The notes: a model not told the origin generated them from the sequence alone. A DNA stretch of 64,000 bases from Annulohypoxylon bovei var. microspora (GCA_022836615.1 MU405246.1:62001-126000), one strand, 5' to 3'; numbered from the stretch's first letter, positions 22,301 to 33,954 are shown. Numbers and translations are program-made.

Positions 22301-23701
22301 TTTAGGAAATAGAACCCAGCGACGTCGATATGCTGTCCCCAGTCATTAGGTTTAGGGATGAGAGCCGGAGACCTGTGAAATATTAGACTTGTACAACTCT
22401 CATATATGATAGCTGCATGACTTACCAACAATACGTGTAAGGAATCCGAAGGCGGGTCAGTACAGCAGGCGCCCAGAGTATGGATAGGGGCTCGAGATCG
22501 AGGATCTTCGTACGAAACCGATTGATGACATCTCCAAGTCCCTGCCATGTCATCATCTCCACTAGCGCATAGGAAACGTAGTTTGTAGTGACAGGATCCG
22601 TATTTGATGACTGAATATTTGCCAGCGGTTGCGGAAATGCTCTCGTTGGCGACCAAGGCATACTTTTTAAAAATTAGCAAAAATCCTCCAATTACATTTA
22701 CGAGACTTACGTGAACATTAGGTGCAGAGGTACTCCTAGCTTCTCAGCGACGTGTATGTGTGCGAAACTTGGAGGGTTCGCAATGATAGCATCTGCGACG
22801 AATGCTTTATTTCCCAGATCTTCAGGTAGGGGGGCTGGACTATCGTCGCGCTCGTTGTCTTTAGTCCGACGGTCGAAGCGCGGGGCCGGACCGAGGCCAT
22901 TCCCAGTTTCTATGCAAGATCTCCAGCAGCCAAGAACGATCTCTTCAATCCCCTTTCTTCGCTTAGTTATCTCTCCGCTCTTTAGCGCATCCATACCAGG
23001 CATCAATCCTGGATTTTTTACCATAAAGGCCATAAGTTCGGCAGGATCGCCACCGATATTGAAGAATTCCAGGCCATTTTCTTCAACGAATTTCTGAAAG
23101 GTGCTATGCGTGGCTATTCGGACACGATGACCGTAGGTATTCTTCAAGATTTGTCCTAGTGCAACGAATGGTTGCACATCACCTCTTGACCCTACGATCT
23201 GTATGACGATATTTAATCGAGGTGGGGGACTCTGGCCCGGTTGGCCACCCAAACTAGGGGGGATATAGGCAGGTGGGAGAGTAGACTCGGCGGCGGATTC
23301 GGCGCCCTCTTTTAGCTGATTATGCAAAGCGGGAGCAATGAAATCGGCCAAATGCCGACTCGTTTGATTGATGTTGATGTTAACTCGGCCGTCATCTATT
23401 ATCAAGATCCCCGGTTAGCTATAAAACTAACAAACAGACAACTGAAGTATTATGACGTACCCGTAACAACAGCGCCAGCGTCAAATCCAGTTTGGTGAAG
23501 AGAAAATTCATGATGCATCTCGCTGTAAGCTGGGGGAACATCCTCTTCTGCGCCTAGTTCGGCCTCCACAGGTATAGGGCCACTGCTGAAGTCATCGTCC
23601 ATGACAACCTCCGGAGGGTTGCCAAGGGAGGTACGGGGAAGAGCTTGAGCTTGAGCAGCTTCGCCTGCTCCTTGAGTCGCCTTCTCGTCGATGATCGACA
23701 T
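19390..23701 (-). CDS. GT28 sterol-glucosyltransferase-like protein fused to a VPS13C-like segment and a UIM array
   Basis: Six exons on the minus strand: 23461-23701, 22711-23395, 22426-22662, 21605-22372, 20753-21543 and 19390-20696. All junctions keep the frame, giving 1342 residues, so apparent separate frames here are one gene. Residues about 140-600 are a family 28/1 glycosyltransferase like ATG26/UgtB: N-terminal IVGSRGDVQPF for the acceptor side and HHGGAGTTAAG plus VVPFFGDQPFWG for UDP-sugar binding. No PH or GRAM domain is visible. Residues about 840-905 (FGMFDGITGLVTQP...EGAIGALKGFSKGIGG) resemble the amphipathic C-terminal region of VPS13 lipid-transfer proteins. Residues 1157-1328 carry about six ubiquitin-interacting motifs of the form acidic-acidic-Leu-xx-Ala-Ile/Leu-xx-Ser (for example EEEELRKAIEASQ). 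It likely glucosylates a sterol or related lipid at a membrane and binds ubiquitin; substrate unknown. Confidence 0.88.
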
Positions 23702-24759
23702 GGCTTTAGATATTGATGGTTAATACAACATGCGGCATAAAAAATTCAAGGGTTAAGGTAAGTTAGTAAAGTGTGGTGAAGTTGTGGTGACGACAATTCC
23801 GAAGATATAGTTTTGATGCTAGGTAGTTGAGAGGAAGAGGGGGATGACTAAGGAGGGGTATCACATGAAGGAACTTTGAATGAATGAGTATTGAGGATGA
23901 ATATTGAGGACTCAGTCTTGTATCACAAGGAGAAGGAATTTCAAGGAAGAGAAAAGTAATGAACAATGGTTTGGCAATTGGAATTTATTGAGTAAAGACG
24001 CAAGTACCTGATGTAAATACCTGATGTTAGGTATCGTCGTGATCGCGAGCGCGAGCGAACTTGAAGCTTCGCGACCCGCATCCGCACCTTATTCGCCTTA
24101 TTTAGCACTCGCCGCGCCTGGTAATTGAGCACTGCCAAGCAACGATGACACTTACTTGCAGGTACTTAGCCAACGAACTTCTCCCACAGCCCCGTTCAAA
24201 GCGGAGGCTTGCTAGGCTGCTAGGTATCACCTATTAGTACAGCTGTACATTTGTACCCTGTTGCTCCCGTAGTAGAGTGTTTTTAAATCCAACTATTAGG
24301 TATTGTTGACGGCGATCTCGCATGGTAAGCGCATCTCGCTTCTCTTCAGCCTTTGCTAGGTATTCTCCTGAGCTAATGGCTTAGCACGGTGCCACTATCA
24401 TATGTAAAGAATAGCGTTAAAAGAGATATCCTGCTGGGTCAGTGAGACCAAGACCAAAGGTTGCGCGGCCTTGTATCGCATTGTAGGGCGCATTGTAAAG
24501 AGGGACCAATACGGGAATACGAAGAAATTGAGAATTGATTGCGAGCTCTTAATTGGTTCAACGCCGAATCTAGAGAAGGGGCTGTGAGGGCCGTGCATAG
24601 TGTTCAAGTTAAATGCCTTTTCTCTTTACTTTTTCGTATTAATTAGTACGAGTATTTTCGTAAAATCATAGTGGTGTGTGTAGGAGGTAGGTATAAGAGA
24701 CGATGATATACAGGTTAATGCTTTCAAGTCATGGTAGACTGGTAGTAGAAAATATACTA
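23702..24759. other. Intergenic region left of a palindromic element
   Basis: Promoter region of the GT28-UIM gene followed by AT-rich DNA. No gene is seen. Confidence 0.5.
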
Positions 24760-25093
24760 AGCCTATGGAGGCCCATAGGTGAGACTGTGCCAAAAAAATA
24801 TTGGAGTGTAAATATTGCCTAAAAGGGTAAGGTGTGTTGCAGCCACAGGTAGGTGGTGGCTTATCCCTTGCTAAGCAAGTACTTCGCGCATTCAATTTTA
24901 TAAGATTGCTCGTACAATTAGGTATAAAAGCTTATTACTTAGATGCTAGTTATTTATTTAGCTTATTAATCGACCTGCTGATTGACTTTTTGATTGATTT
25001 GTTGATTAGTTTTTAAATAAGAGGGCAATGAGGTTATTCCCAGCTTGGATAGGTAGGTAGGTGTAAGGTTAAACCACTGTAATTGCTATGCTA

Positions 25094-25143
25094 CAATAGC
25101 TGTAATAGCTGTAATAGCTGTAATAGCTGTAATAGCTGTAATT
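25094..25143. repeat. 9-bp microsatellite (AATAGCTGT, about 5 units)
   Basis: Near-perfect tandem copies of AATAGCTGT. This is the reverse complement of the array at 25371-25484, so the two arrays face each other in the palindrome. Confidence 0.9.
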
Positions 25144-25370
25144 GAAAACGTGACCCCGACCCCATACAGCTTGTATTACCACGTCTTGAAGTCTGTGATA
25201 TCTACTGATTGTACTACTTAAGTGGAATGCATGTTTGATTGATTGATTAATTGATGATGGTTATTATTGACAGCTATTAAGGTTACCTTTATGTAATCAC
25301 TCAAAAGCGATGCCTTGGTATGTAAGAATAGGTTATGCTAATGGTACTCTTACACAAAGTAAATATATCC

Positions 25371-25484
25371 ATTACAGCTATTACAGCTATTACATCTATT
25401 ACATCTATTACAGCTATTACAGCTATTACAGCTATTACAGCTATTACAGCTATTACAGCTATTACAGCTATTACAACTATTGCA
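25371..25484. repeat. 9-bp microsatellite (ATTACAGCT, about 12 units)
   Basis: Tandem 9-mers with a few substitutions (ATTACATCT twice near the start, ATTACAACT near the end). Because 9 is a multiple of 3, both strands stay open and give artificial periodic frames (Ser-Tyr-Tyr on plus, Ala-Val-Ile on minus). These are not genes. Confidence 0.92.
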
Positions 25485-25766
25485 GTTTTGTTCGTACATA
25501 CAAGGTCAGCAGGGTCAGTAATACCATACCGGGCGACCATAGGTACATGATTTTATACCTAAATTTGTATGCGAACACAAGTACCATACGTCTAGGTACC
25601 TACCTGCCTACTTACCTCCAGCTATTGATGCATGTACTCATTTATCATCCCACCAATATGTGGCTTAATACCCACCAACACAACTACCGTATTAGGCATA
25701 GCTACTTCTATTTTCCAAAATTTGATTTTTTTTTGGCACAGTACCACCTATGGGCCACCATAAAGC

Positions 25767-26665
25767 CGACTCGTAGGTATGTGCTCTTGACAAGTAAAGG
25801 CAATCAATTGTTGTTTTATCAACATAAAGTTCAAAATTGTTAAGAGGTATGTATGTTTTCAAAGTCTCAAGATAGGATTACTTAAGCATTACTTAATACA
25901 CTTTTCCTATTCGTCCGCTCTCCTTATTTAGAATTTTTAGCGGGTCTCGGGAGGCTCCGTGGACAAGTCGTAGGCAGCAACGATAGAACTACTTCTTAAC
26001 TAATGGATAAATCCGGGGGAAGATTCAGGGAAAGATTGAAGGGAAGCCGGTGGAAATATTAGGCAGAAATATAAAAAGAAAATTACAAAATAAGATCATA
26101 AGAAAATAAAACTTGCAGGCTCAAATCATACACATTTCGTATCGGCTGAATTAGAGCTCTGAATTGCCATCGACCCACCCCCGAACAGAGATGAGATGTC
26201 ATGATCTCATGCCATCACCCACTCAATTAAGCCAGGCGTAACTTATCCTCAAGTTGTGAAAAGAAAGGAAAAAAGAAACATAACTCCATAAGTCCTACGT
26301 CTTGCAATTCCAACGACGTAATTAAGACCGGACGAGAACTCTTAACCCCGTTAAAAGCCGGATAGAAGTTGTGCACAACTCGGCTATAGAAAGATTCGGA
26401 ATTAATGAAGCAGTAATTTCCTCGTTTGACGGATGAACGACACGCTGTTGATATATTCTATCTTCGCCTAAACCCTAACGTCGATGAGATGGTTGATATC
26501 GCCGATACTGATGGCGGTGGAAAGGGGGCATAAATAAGGAGGTGAAGACGGGTATAAGCCATGAGATAGAATAGCCATCACTAGAAACCATTGTACTTAG
26601 CAACAACCAAAGAACAATACAATATTCAACCCCAGTCAGACTAAAACTCACTTATACGAGAAACC
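25767..26665. other. Promoter region of the SDR gene
   Basis: AT-rich DNA without a gene. The final 60 bases before 26666 are A/C-rich and look like a 5' leader. Confidence 0.5.
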
Positions 26666-27634
26666 ATGTCTCCATTCGGCTTCCACACCCCCTCCGAAGA
26701 GCTCGCCAAGAGCTTCGCCGACCGCATCAAGGGGCGCACGTTCCTGATCACCGGGACTACTGCTAGTGGCCTTGGAGCCCACGCGGCCATAAGCCTCGCC
26801 CGCGAAGCGCCCGCGCACATCATCCTCGTGGGCCGCAGCAAAGCGCGCTCCCAGCCTGTGATCGAAGAGATCGCCGCCGTGGACCCCAGCCTCAAAGTCA
26901 CCTTCGTGACCTGCGAGCTGTCGGACTTCGACTCCGTGCGCGCCGCCGCCTCGCAGATCAACGACGACGGCTCGATCCCGCGCATCGACGTCGTGATCAA
27001 CAGCGCGGGCATCATGAACGTCCTGAAGTACACGCTGGACAAGCAAGGCTACGAGCTGACGCTGTCGTCCAACCACCTCGGCCACTTCCTGCTGACCAAC
27101 CTCATCATGCCGAAGATCCTCGCCGCGGGCCCCGGGTCGCGCATCGTCAACGTGTCGAGCCAGGGGCACCGCATCACCGCCTTCCGCTTCGAGGACTACA
27201 ACTTCAGCGGGGGCGCCGCGTACGACGGGTGGAGCGCGTACGGGCAGTCGAAGACGGCCAACATTCTGTTCTCCGTCGAGCTCGCGCGGCGGCTAGCCGC
27301 CCGGGGGATCCGGGCCTACTCCACGCACCCCGGTGGCATTTACGGTACGAATCTGACTTCCCACTTGAAAGAGATTAAGTGGGATGAGATCGAGGCCGCC
27401 ACCATGCGCAACACCGGCCGAGAGTTCAGCCACTTAAACGACCTGAAGACTTTGTCCGAAGGTACGTCGTCTCAGCTGGCTGCGGCGCTGGACCCGGAGT
27501 TCGACGATAAGTCCGGGTCGTTTATTGAGAATTGCCAGGTCAGTAGTCCTCTTGAGCATGCGACCGACCCGGAGAATGCACGTAAGCTGTGGGAGCTTAC
27601 TGAGAAGCTGGTTGGACAGAAATTTGACCTGTAA
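26666..27634 (+). CDS. Short-chain dehydrogenase/reductase (retinol dehydrogenase/WWOX-like)
   Basis: Single exon, 322 residues. The classic SDR pattern is complete: TGTTASGLG (29-37) for NAD(P) binding, NSAG (112-115), Ser164/165 in VNVSS, and the catalytic pair Tyr192/Lys196 in YGQSK, followed by the HPGG turn after the sixth strand. No signal peptide or membrane anchor. The substrate cannot be told from sequence; this subgroup includes retinol-dehydrogenase-like enzymes and many fungal secondary-metabolism oxidoreductases. The first two thirds use strongly GC-ending codons, unlike the AT-rich flanks, so the gene stands out as a GC island. Neighbours are a palindromic repeat and Sec61-beta, giving no pathway context. 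Confidence 0.9.
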   Translation: MSPFGFHTPSEELAKSFADRIKGRTFLITGTTASGLGAHAAISLAREAPAHIILVGRSKARSQPVIEEIAAVDPSLKVTFVTCELSDFDSVRAAASQINDDGSIPRIDVVINSAGIMNVLKYTLDKQGYELTLSSNHLGHFLLTNLIMPKILAAGPGSRIVNVSSQGHRITAFRFEDYNFSGGAAYDGWSAYGQSKTANILFSVELARRLAARGIRAYSTHPGGIYGTNLTSHLKEIKWDEIEAATMRNTGREFSHLNDLKTLSEGTSSQLAAALDPEFDDKSGSFIENCQVSSPLEHATDPENARKLWELTEKLVGQKFDL

Positions 27635-28210
27635 GAATCGGCATGTGATGAAGCGAAATGCCTAGAAAAAGCTGCGTTCATTAGGAAGTGGCTTATTATA
27701 CTAGTAAATAGAAATCTGGATTAAAACGTGTCTGCTGTGCCGTATGACGACGACCTTATTTAGTTTGATAATTCCCAAAGTGCTATTACCCGATTTTCGC
27801 TTTAGAAACCGTGTTTCGGAGGTTAGTTATACAACTTAGTAGATAATCATTTTTCACGGCTTTAGCCCATAAGCATGTGACTAAATTTGCCATAACTCGG
27901 TGCTCGCATCTGAAATCTCTTAGAACTGCATAGATCGCTCGTTTACTATCATCGTAGAGTCAAAGGAATTTTTTGCGTGAGCCTGCCAGGTTTTGATATA
28001 GTACAAAGGCCAGCTCGCCAGAATCTGTGTTGTAATTCTGGACTGGTAGGTAAAGTTTGTCTAGCATTTCTGCTGATATTCGGATTCCACAGTTCCCATC
28101 GATCGCCTGCTACATGTCCAGTCGAAAGTCGCAGTTGTTTATCGCCGCGCCATCTTCGGTGGTCACACAACATTCATATTAAATATTCAACCACCATAAC
28201 CATCACTTGT
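27635..28210. other. Spacer between converging SDR and Sec61-beta genes
   Basis: Holds both 3' flanks. At about 27852-27925 there is a copy of a degenerate repeat (TTTCACGGCTTTAGCCCA...) also found at about 59875-59950. Confidence 0.5.
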
Positions 28211-28806
28211 TTAGCTCGAGAATCGACGAGTGACCTTCGCAATAACTAGACGGGCTGTCAGCATTCGGGCTGCTTGCAAAAAGAAATACCTTGCATACCG
28301 TGTAAAGCAACAACACTGAAGATGAAGACGAGGGAGAGAACCAAAACGACAACGGGATCGACCTTTAGACCGGGAGATTCGTCCGTGTAGAGCCCTATAT
28401 TAGATTAGTACCACGTTACATCTTAACACGCGTAACCCCTTTTCACATACTCAGCATTGTGCTGCTGCTACCACCCGCGCCGGCGGCACGGGTGCTACTC
28501 GGCCGCACATTTGCGATCTTCTCCTTCTGGTCGGCGGCGGCTCTTCGTCGGATGGCAGTTCGTGCGCCTCCAGGGGGTGCAGGAGATGAAGGTCGGCCGG
28601 TGCTCGCGCCAGTAGCGGCCGGCGAGTTAGCGGGTGAGTCTGCTCGAGGAGAAGACTATATGCATTATGGACGTCAGCGCAATTCTAGTAGGGAATTAGT
28701 AGGCCATCAATGTCAATTCCACGCTACACAGCGGTTATTGACCGAGACTTGTCGTCTGGCCCCCTTTAAGAGGAATTGGGTTGCGGCTCGTTTAATAACA
28801 TACCAT
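28211..28806 (-). CDS. Sec61-beta / Sbh1, protein-translocation channel subunit
   Basis: Four exons on the minus strand: 28804-28806, 28451-28655, 28299-28394 and 28211-28245, giving 112 residues. The first coding exon is just the ATG, followed at once by a GTATGT donor; the acceptor CATATAG at 28656 leads into SSPRADSP. The cytosolic N-terminus is Ser/Pro-rich. The conserved core follows: AIRRRAAADQKEK, then STRAAGAGGSSSTML, LYTDESPGLKVDP, and one tail-anchor helix VVVLVLSLVFIFSVVAL, ending HVIAKVTRRFSS. That is the full signature of Sec61-beta, the small tail-anchored subunit of the ER Sec61 channel. Introns 2 and 3 have normal sites, with a TACTAAT branch in intron 2. An in-frame alternative to the ATG-only exon was looked for and not found. 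Confidence 0.92.
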
Positions 28807-29704
28807 TGCGAATATTAGGGGATAGTCAAAGTATAGATAAAAACAAAGCAACAAAACCTCCCTCTCTGTGGTTGATCAAGGTAGAAAGAGTGAAGGTAGA
28901 TGGAAGAATGGAAAGTCGCGTGTGGATTATGGCGTGGTCAATATTTAGGAGCTGTCTCCAAATAAAATCCGGGGTGCAATTGAGGCCACGATTTTGGAAA
29001 GCTCGGACCTTTCATAGAGCAGGGATTGGAATTTACTTCTTCCGTATTCCGATAATACCTAAATTTATGCCTTAGGTAATATTCTTATGTCATCAATTAA
29101 ATGTGTGTTCAAGCCACGATTCCTTATCAGATTCCCATTAGTGACGCAAGCCACCAGTAAAAGCTTAAAGCAAGCCTCAAAGCATGTGAGATGATCAAAT
29201 CGGGCAGATCCGAAAAACACCCCACCTCTCCCACCTTAACTCCCAATCTCTGCTACGATTTCTCATCACATCACACGAAAGAGCAGAATCGGAACCTTGA
29301 AGGTCCTGAATGTGGGGATGACATGACGCATCCTGCAACTGACGCGTCGCATATTATCTTCAATCCATTTAGGGACCTAGCCTAAGACATACAAGGCTAG
29401 CCAATGAATTGAGCTATTTTCTGTGTCTTTCTATGTCTTTTAGGGTCTAATTTTGAGGCAACCTTTAATGTTCCTGGCCGTTGGATGAGGAAACTATCCG
29501 AAGAACTATACAAAGTCTGATTAGAAATAGGAAATTTGAATCATCACCTTATATTTATGTGTCGGTTCCCCTCAGCTATTCACGATTATCTAAGAATTCT
29601 ATGATCGACTCTCCATAGAGGTCGGTAATTGCTTCGGTCTTACATATTCCGCATATCCCTCGGGAACTATTCCTCTGTATCATAGTACCACTACCACGGC
29701 CAGG
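28807..29704. other. Divergent promoter region between Sec61-beta and NPT1
   Basis: Nearly 900 bases without a supported gene; this must contain the promoters of both flanking genes. Several short open frames show no coding character. Confidence 0.5.
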
Positions 29705-31173
29705 ATGGATCATTTTGACTGGTCGACGCCTTTCCCGGAAGGGGTCATATCCTTCCTCGATACCGACTTGTACAAGTTGACGATGCAATGTGCCGTCCTC
29801 AAATACTATGCCGATGTACCTGTTACGTATGCATTCAACAATCGTACTCCCGAGAAAAAGCTGTCGCGCAAGGCTTTCTCGTGGCTCTGCGAACAGATCA
29901 GCAGTGGGTGGTTCTATCATGTATTTAGTCGTACACGCTTAAATATTGATCATATTTCATAGAGCTCGGCAATATCTCATTATCAGATGATGAGCTCCGA
30001 TTCTTGCAATCACATTGCAAGTATCTATCAACTCCGTACTTGAATTTCTTGAAAGAATTCCGGCTTAAACCTCGTGAGCAACTAAATCCGACTTTCCATC
30101 CCATAGGAGCAGACACCGGGGCAGAAGATGAATTGGGCGACATCCATATCGAGGTCCGCGGCAAATGGGTAGATACTATCCTCTATGAGATTCCGCTTCT
30201 CGCCTTAACTTCTGAGGCCTACTTCAAATTCATGGACAAGGATTGGAACTACGACGGACAGGAGGATAAGGCATACGGCAAAGGTATACGACTTCTTGAG
30301 GCAGGATGTATACTCTCTGAATTCGGGACTCGTAGACGAAGAGATTACCATACCCAGGCATTAGTCTTCAGAGGCTTAGTTAAGGCCAGCAAGGACGCAG
30401 AGAAGCGCGGTTTGCCTGGTAAGCTTTCAGGCACTAGTAACGTACATTTAGCTATGCGATTCAACCTTCCGCCTGTTGGAACTGTTGCACACGAATGGTT
30501 CATGGGTGTCGCAGCCATCACGAACGATTATCTAGGAGCAACAGAGGAGGCGCTACGCCGATGGATTGGCTGTTTTGGCGAGGGTGTTTTAGGAATTGCA
30601 TTAACAGACACGTTTGGCACACCGGAGTTTTTGAGGTCGTTTAGCAAACCTGTCAAACACCTTCCGGATACACCAAACATACCGCTCACGGATGAGAGTA
30701 CTCAACCTACAACTTCATCCCGAACCTATGCTGAAGTATTTGGCGGCGTGCGCCAGGATTCGGGAGACCCGGCGACTTTTGTTAAATTGATGCGCGAGTT
30801 CTATGAGAAGAGTGGAATTAAGGAGAAGAAGACTATCGTGTTCTCTGACTCGCTAGATATCGACAAGTGTATCGAATATAAGCGTATATCCGAAGAGCAA
30901 GGCTTCCAGCCGACCTTTGGTGTCGGCACCTACCTGACTAACGACTTCACCCATATCACCACCGGGAAAAAGTCTGTACCGCTGAATATCGTCATTAAGC
31001 TGAGTTCCGCAGCAGGAAATCCTGCGATTAAGATCAGCGATAACGCTGGAAAGAATACGGGCGATTCGTCCAAGGTGGGAGAGGTGAAGAAGCTGCTAGG
31101 CTATGTAGAGAAGGAATGGGCAGGCGGAGACGAAACGTCGAGATGGGGGAAAGCCGACGATGTTCAACCCTAA
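29705..31173 (+). CDS. Nicotinate phosphoribosyltransferase (Preiss-Handler NAD salvage)
   Basis: Two exons, 29705-29903 and 29963-31173, giving 469 residues. The intron (GTGGGT...CATAG) is chosen because it joins CEQIS to LGNISLSDDEL in frame. The enzyme makes nicotinate mononucleotide from nicotinic acid and PRPP with ATP hydrolysis, in cytosol or nucleus. Family motifs seen: DTDLYKLTMQ near the N-terminus, the central GTSNVHLA and AHEWFMG segments (the His is the phosphorylated residue in this family), TDTFGT, GVRQDSGDP, FSDSLD and GVGTYLTND. The length fits fungal NPT1. No targeting signal is seen. Confidence 0.95.
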
Positions 31174-31646
31174 AGAGGTCACATGCTGGTGATGTACGAT
31201 GAATGCTTGCGAGCGAGTCAGTAAGTAGATTGCTAGGTACTAGATGATTATCTAGACAAATAGGAGGATTTGCCACCCCCATGAGGATACCTGAATCGTG
31301 TTGGCGTTCGAGCTGGCCACGGGATTTGGTGGGACCCTTCAGATGCCTATGCTATTTGCAAATATTTACAATGTAGGTGGCCCATTCAGCTGTCATGATT
31401 CAATAGGCATATATATCTACTTACCGGAAGAGTGTAGGCGGTCGGCGCACATTTTGATCATTTTTCTGCCGGCCTACTTGAAGATTTATAAAATACCTAC
31501 CTGACAACGCCAACGCCTGCCAGATTGTTCAATTCATATAGTCACCAACCTACCACATTAACAGTTGCGAACCTCCTCTTCGCCGAAAATCACTTTGTGG
31601 TTTTACATTCCTTTTTTTTCTCTTCAAGCACCCATCTCCCGTCACA
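31174..31646. other. Promoter region of the chitinase gene
   Basis: Contains a TATA-like TTTATAAAA at about 31485-31493, some 155 bases before the ATG, and a T-rich stretch at 31609-31622 near the start. Confidence 0.55.
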
Positions 31647-33364
31647 ATGGTTCGCTTCACCTTCGTTCTTGCGCTGGTGTCTACCTTGGTGTCTATCGCG
31701 TCCGGCGCGTTCAGTTCGACATCAAAGAAAAATGTCGTGGTTTATTATGTGAGAATTAATATTTTACCTTCCACATTACATTCACACCTTTTTATGCTAA
31801 CATACCTACCCTAACCACAGGGTCAAGGAGCCAGTCAAGCCGGTCTAGCCACCTACTGCGCGGATTCTAGCATCGATATCATCGTCCTTTCCTTCGTGTA
31901 TCTATTTCCGGCGCAAGCCAACGGCTACCCGGGCATTAACTTCGGCAACCAGTGCGGCGGCACCGTGTACGCAGGCCCGGGCTACAACGGTACTAACAAT
32001 ACGGTTAACAACCACCTGTACCAGTGCCCCGCCATCCAGAAGGACCTATACACGTGCCGCCAGTCCTACCCGTCCAAGAAGATCCTGCTCTCCCTCGGCG
32101 GCGCCACCACGGATTACCAGCTTACGGGCGCCACAGACGGTACTAGCTTCGCGAACCTGCTGTGGGGCCTGTTCGGCCCGCGCACCACGACCTGGGTCAA
32201 CGCCGGCAAGCCGCGACCGTTCGACTACAACGGAGTGGGATTCGCTATCGACGGGTTCGACCTGGACATCGAGCACCAGCCCACGGACAGTTGGGCCGGG
32301 TACACGGCGCTCGCGACGCAGCTGCGGACGAACTACGCCATGGTGTCGGGGACAACGTTTTACCTGACCGCGTCGCCGCAGTGCATCGTGCCCGATGCGA
32401 ACCTGCAGGGCGTGCTGCTGAAGGGCACCTTCGACATGCTGTTCCTCCAATACTACAACACGCCGCAGTGCAGCGCCGCCGCCTGGGTCAGCGCCAACCC
32501 GAACTATAAGTCGGGCGGCACCTTCAACACCAGCGGCTTCACCTTCGACCAGTGGGTGACGTGGCTGTCGACCACGCCGAGCAAGAACGCGCGCCTGTTC
32601 ATCGGGCTCCCGGCCTCGAGCAGCGCCGCCAGTGCCGCGTCCGTGGTGACTCCCGCGCAGGCCCAGAACCTGATCGACGCGTATTACTGCCGCAGCAACT
32701 TCGGCGGCATCAGCGTCTGGGAGGCTACGTACGCCGCGGCCAACGTGGTCAACGGATTGAACTTCTACCAGAACATGAAGAAGGACCTGAATACTTCGTC
32801 AACCAATACCAAGCTATCTTGCGTGGTGAGTGCTCATCCTTCGGACACTTTTGAATTTTCTATTTCCCCCTCCCCCCTTTTGCTATACATATGTACATAC
32901 TTTCTGCTTATCAGTTCTCCGCCTATCAGTGACGTACCTAAGTACACATTGTCTTGGCAGTCTTGAAAAGGAAATAGCGTGCTGACATAATCCCGGTTTA
33001 TTTTTAGCAGTCTTCGGCGTCTTCGGCGTCTTCCGGCTCCACTTCCTCCACTTCGACTCCGAGTTCGACTTCGTCTTCCACGTCCAAATCCACCTCCTCG
33101 AGTTCGTCTTCCACAACCAAATCCACATCCTCTACTTCGTCTTCCACATCTAAATCTACCTCCTCGACTACGACCACGAGTTCAACTTCATCTTCCACGT
33201 CGAGCTCCAGCACGTCTCTACCCACGTCAACTAACGGCGAATGCGGAACGGCGCAGGGAACTGTATGCGGGACTGGTCTGTGTTGCTCGCAATATGGATA
33301 TTGTGGATCCGGCAGCGCCTACTGCGGCACGGGATGCCAGCCGGGCTACGGAACGTGTAGCTAA
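31647..33364 (+). CDS. Secreted GH18 chitinase with Ser/Thr linker and C-terminal CBM18
   Basis: Three exons: 31647-31748, 31821-32825 and 33008-33364 (the last acceptor could be 3 bases later), giving 487 residues. A signal peptide covers about residues 1-20. The GH18 catalytic barrel (about 28-330) has the SLGG strand (LLSLGG) and the catalytic DxxDxDxE as DGFDLDIE, with Glu as the acid. It is of the class III (plant-like) type. Exon 3 encodes a Ser/Thr/Lys linker of imperfect STSSSTSKS repeats, then a chitin-binding type 1 (CBM18) module of about 43 residues with eight cysteines (ECGTAQG...CCSQYGYCG...CGTGC...GTC). It probably acts on cell-wall chitin or on other fungi. The coding DNA of exon 2 is GC-rich. 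Intron 2 is 182 bases, longer than most here. Confidence 0.93.
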
Positions 33365-33954
33365 GGAGTAGGCTAATGTTGCTCCCATCACGTAGTTAGT
33401 TAAAGAAGAGAGATGAAAATAAAACGCGTTAATTTATAGCTTCTTAGTGGTCGATGTCTGTTTTATTCTGGGTATCGTAGTCTTCTGTAAGCGAATGTGA
33501 GATGACGGTAAGCTTTTAAGAATTATCAAGGTATTATTCCCCCTTTTCTCGTACGGCGTTGTATATAATCGTAAAAAGGAGTGAAACTTCTTACCTATCA
33601 TGTTAGTATTAATGGTATGAGATATAGGAGATCCAAGCAGTCCATCAAGAAGCCTAGTTCGGTTCGTCGTATAATTATTAAGAGTTGGAGTTGTTGATAC
33701 CTAGTAGTTATCAATTAATGTACGCTCAACCAGGTACCTAGCTAGGTACTAGTTAGGATGATTAACATGAACTTCACATAAGAATAATAAACCCTTAGAA
33801 GTACATGGCGATGTTTTAATAGGCATAAATGTAATTTAATATTTATATGGAATGACTTGTATCAATTATTTATATGGGAATATCGAAATAGGAGAGAAAA
33901 AGGAGGTGCTCATCCTGTATTAGGGGTATCAGGAGAGCTTTGCCAACTAAAAAA
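33365..33954. other. Spacer after the chitinase gene
   Basis: The 3' flank of the chitinase gene and AT-rich DNA. No gene is seen. Confidence 0.5.

Larger units (their letters stand above)
24760..25766. repeat. Long imperfect inverted repeat (about 1 kb), possibly a decayed hairpin transposon
   Basis: The two arms are about 380-400 bases each. The best-conserved outer part on the left (24770-24799) reads GGCCCATAGGTGAGACTGTG then CCAAAAAAA, and its near reverse complement lies at about 25728-25756. Weaker pairing continues inward (for example GGTATAAAA on the left against its complement near 25549), ending in two microsatellite arrays of opposite sense. The loop is about 25144-25370. No transposase frame is seen. 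If transcribed, the arms would form a long hairpin RNA. The many mismatches suggest an old element. Confidence 0.65.

Noticed and set aside
25301..25843. Long periodic frames in both directions, or a CRISPR-like array
   Set aside because: They come from a 9-bp microsatellite. There are no spacers between units and the genome is eukaryotic.
28459..28818. Plus-strand open frame of 119 codons
   Set aside because: It is antisense to Sec61-beta, whose spliced protein on the minus strand matches the family end to end.
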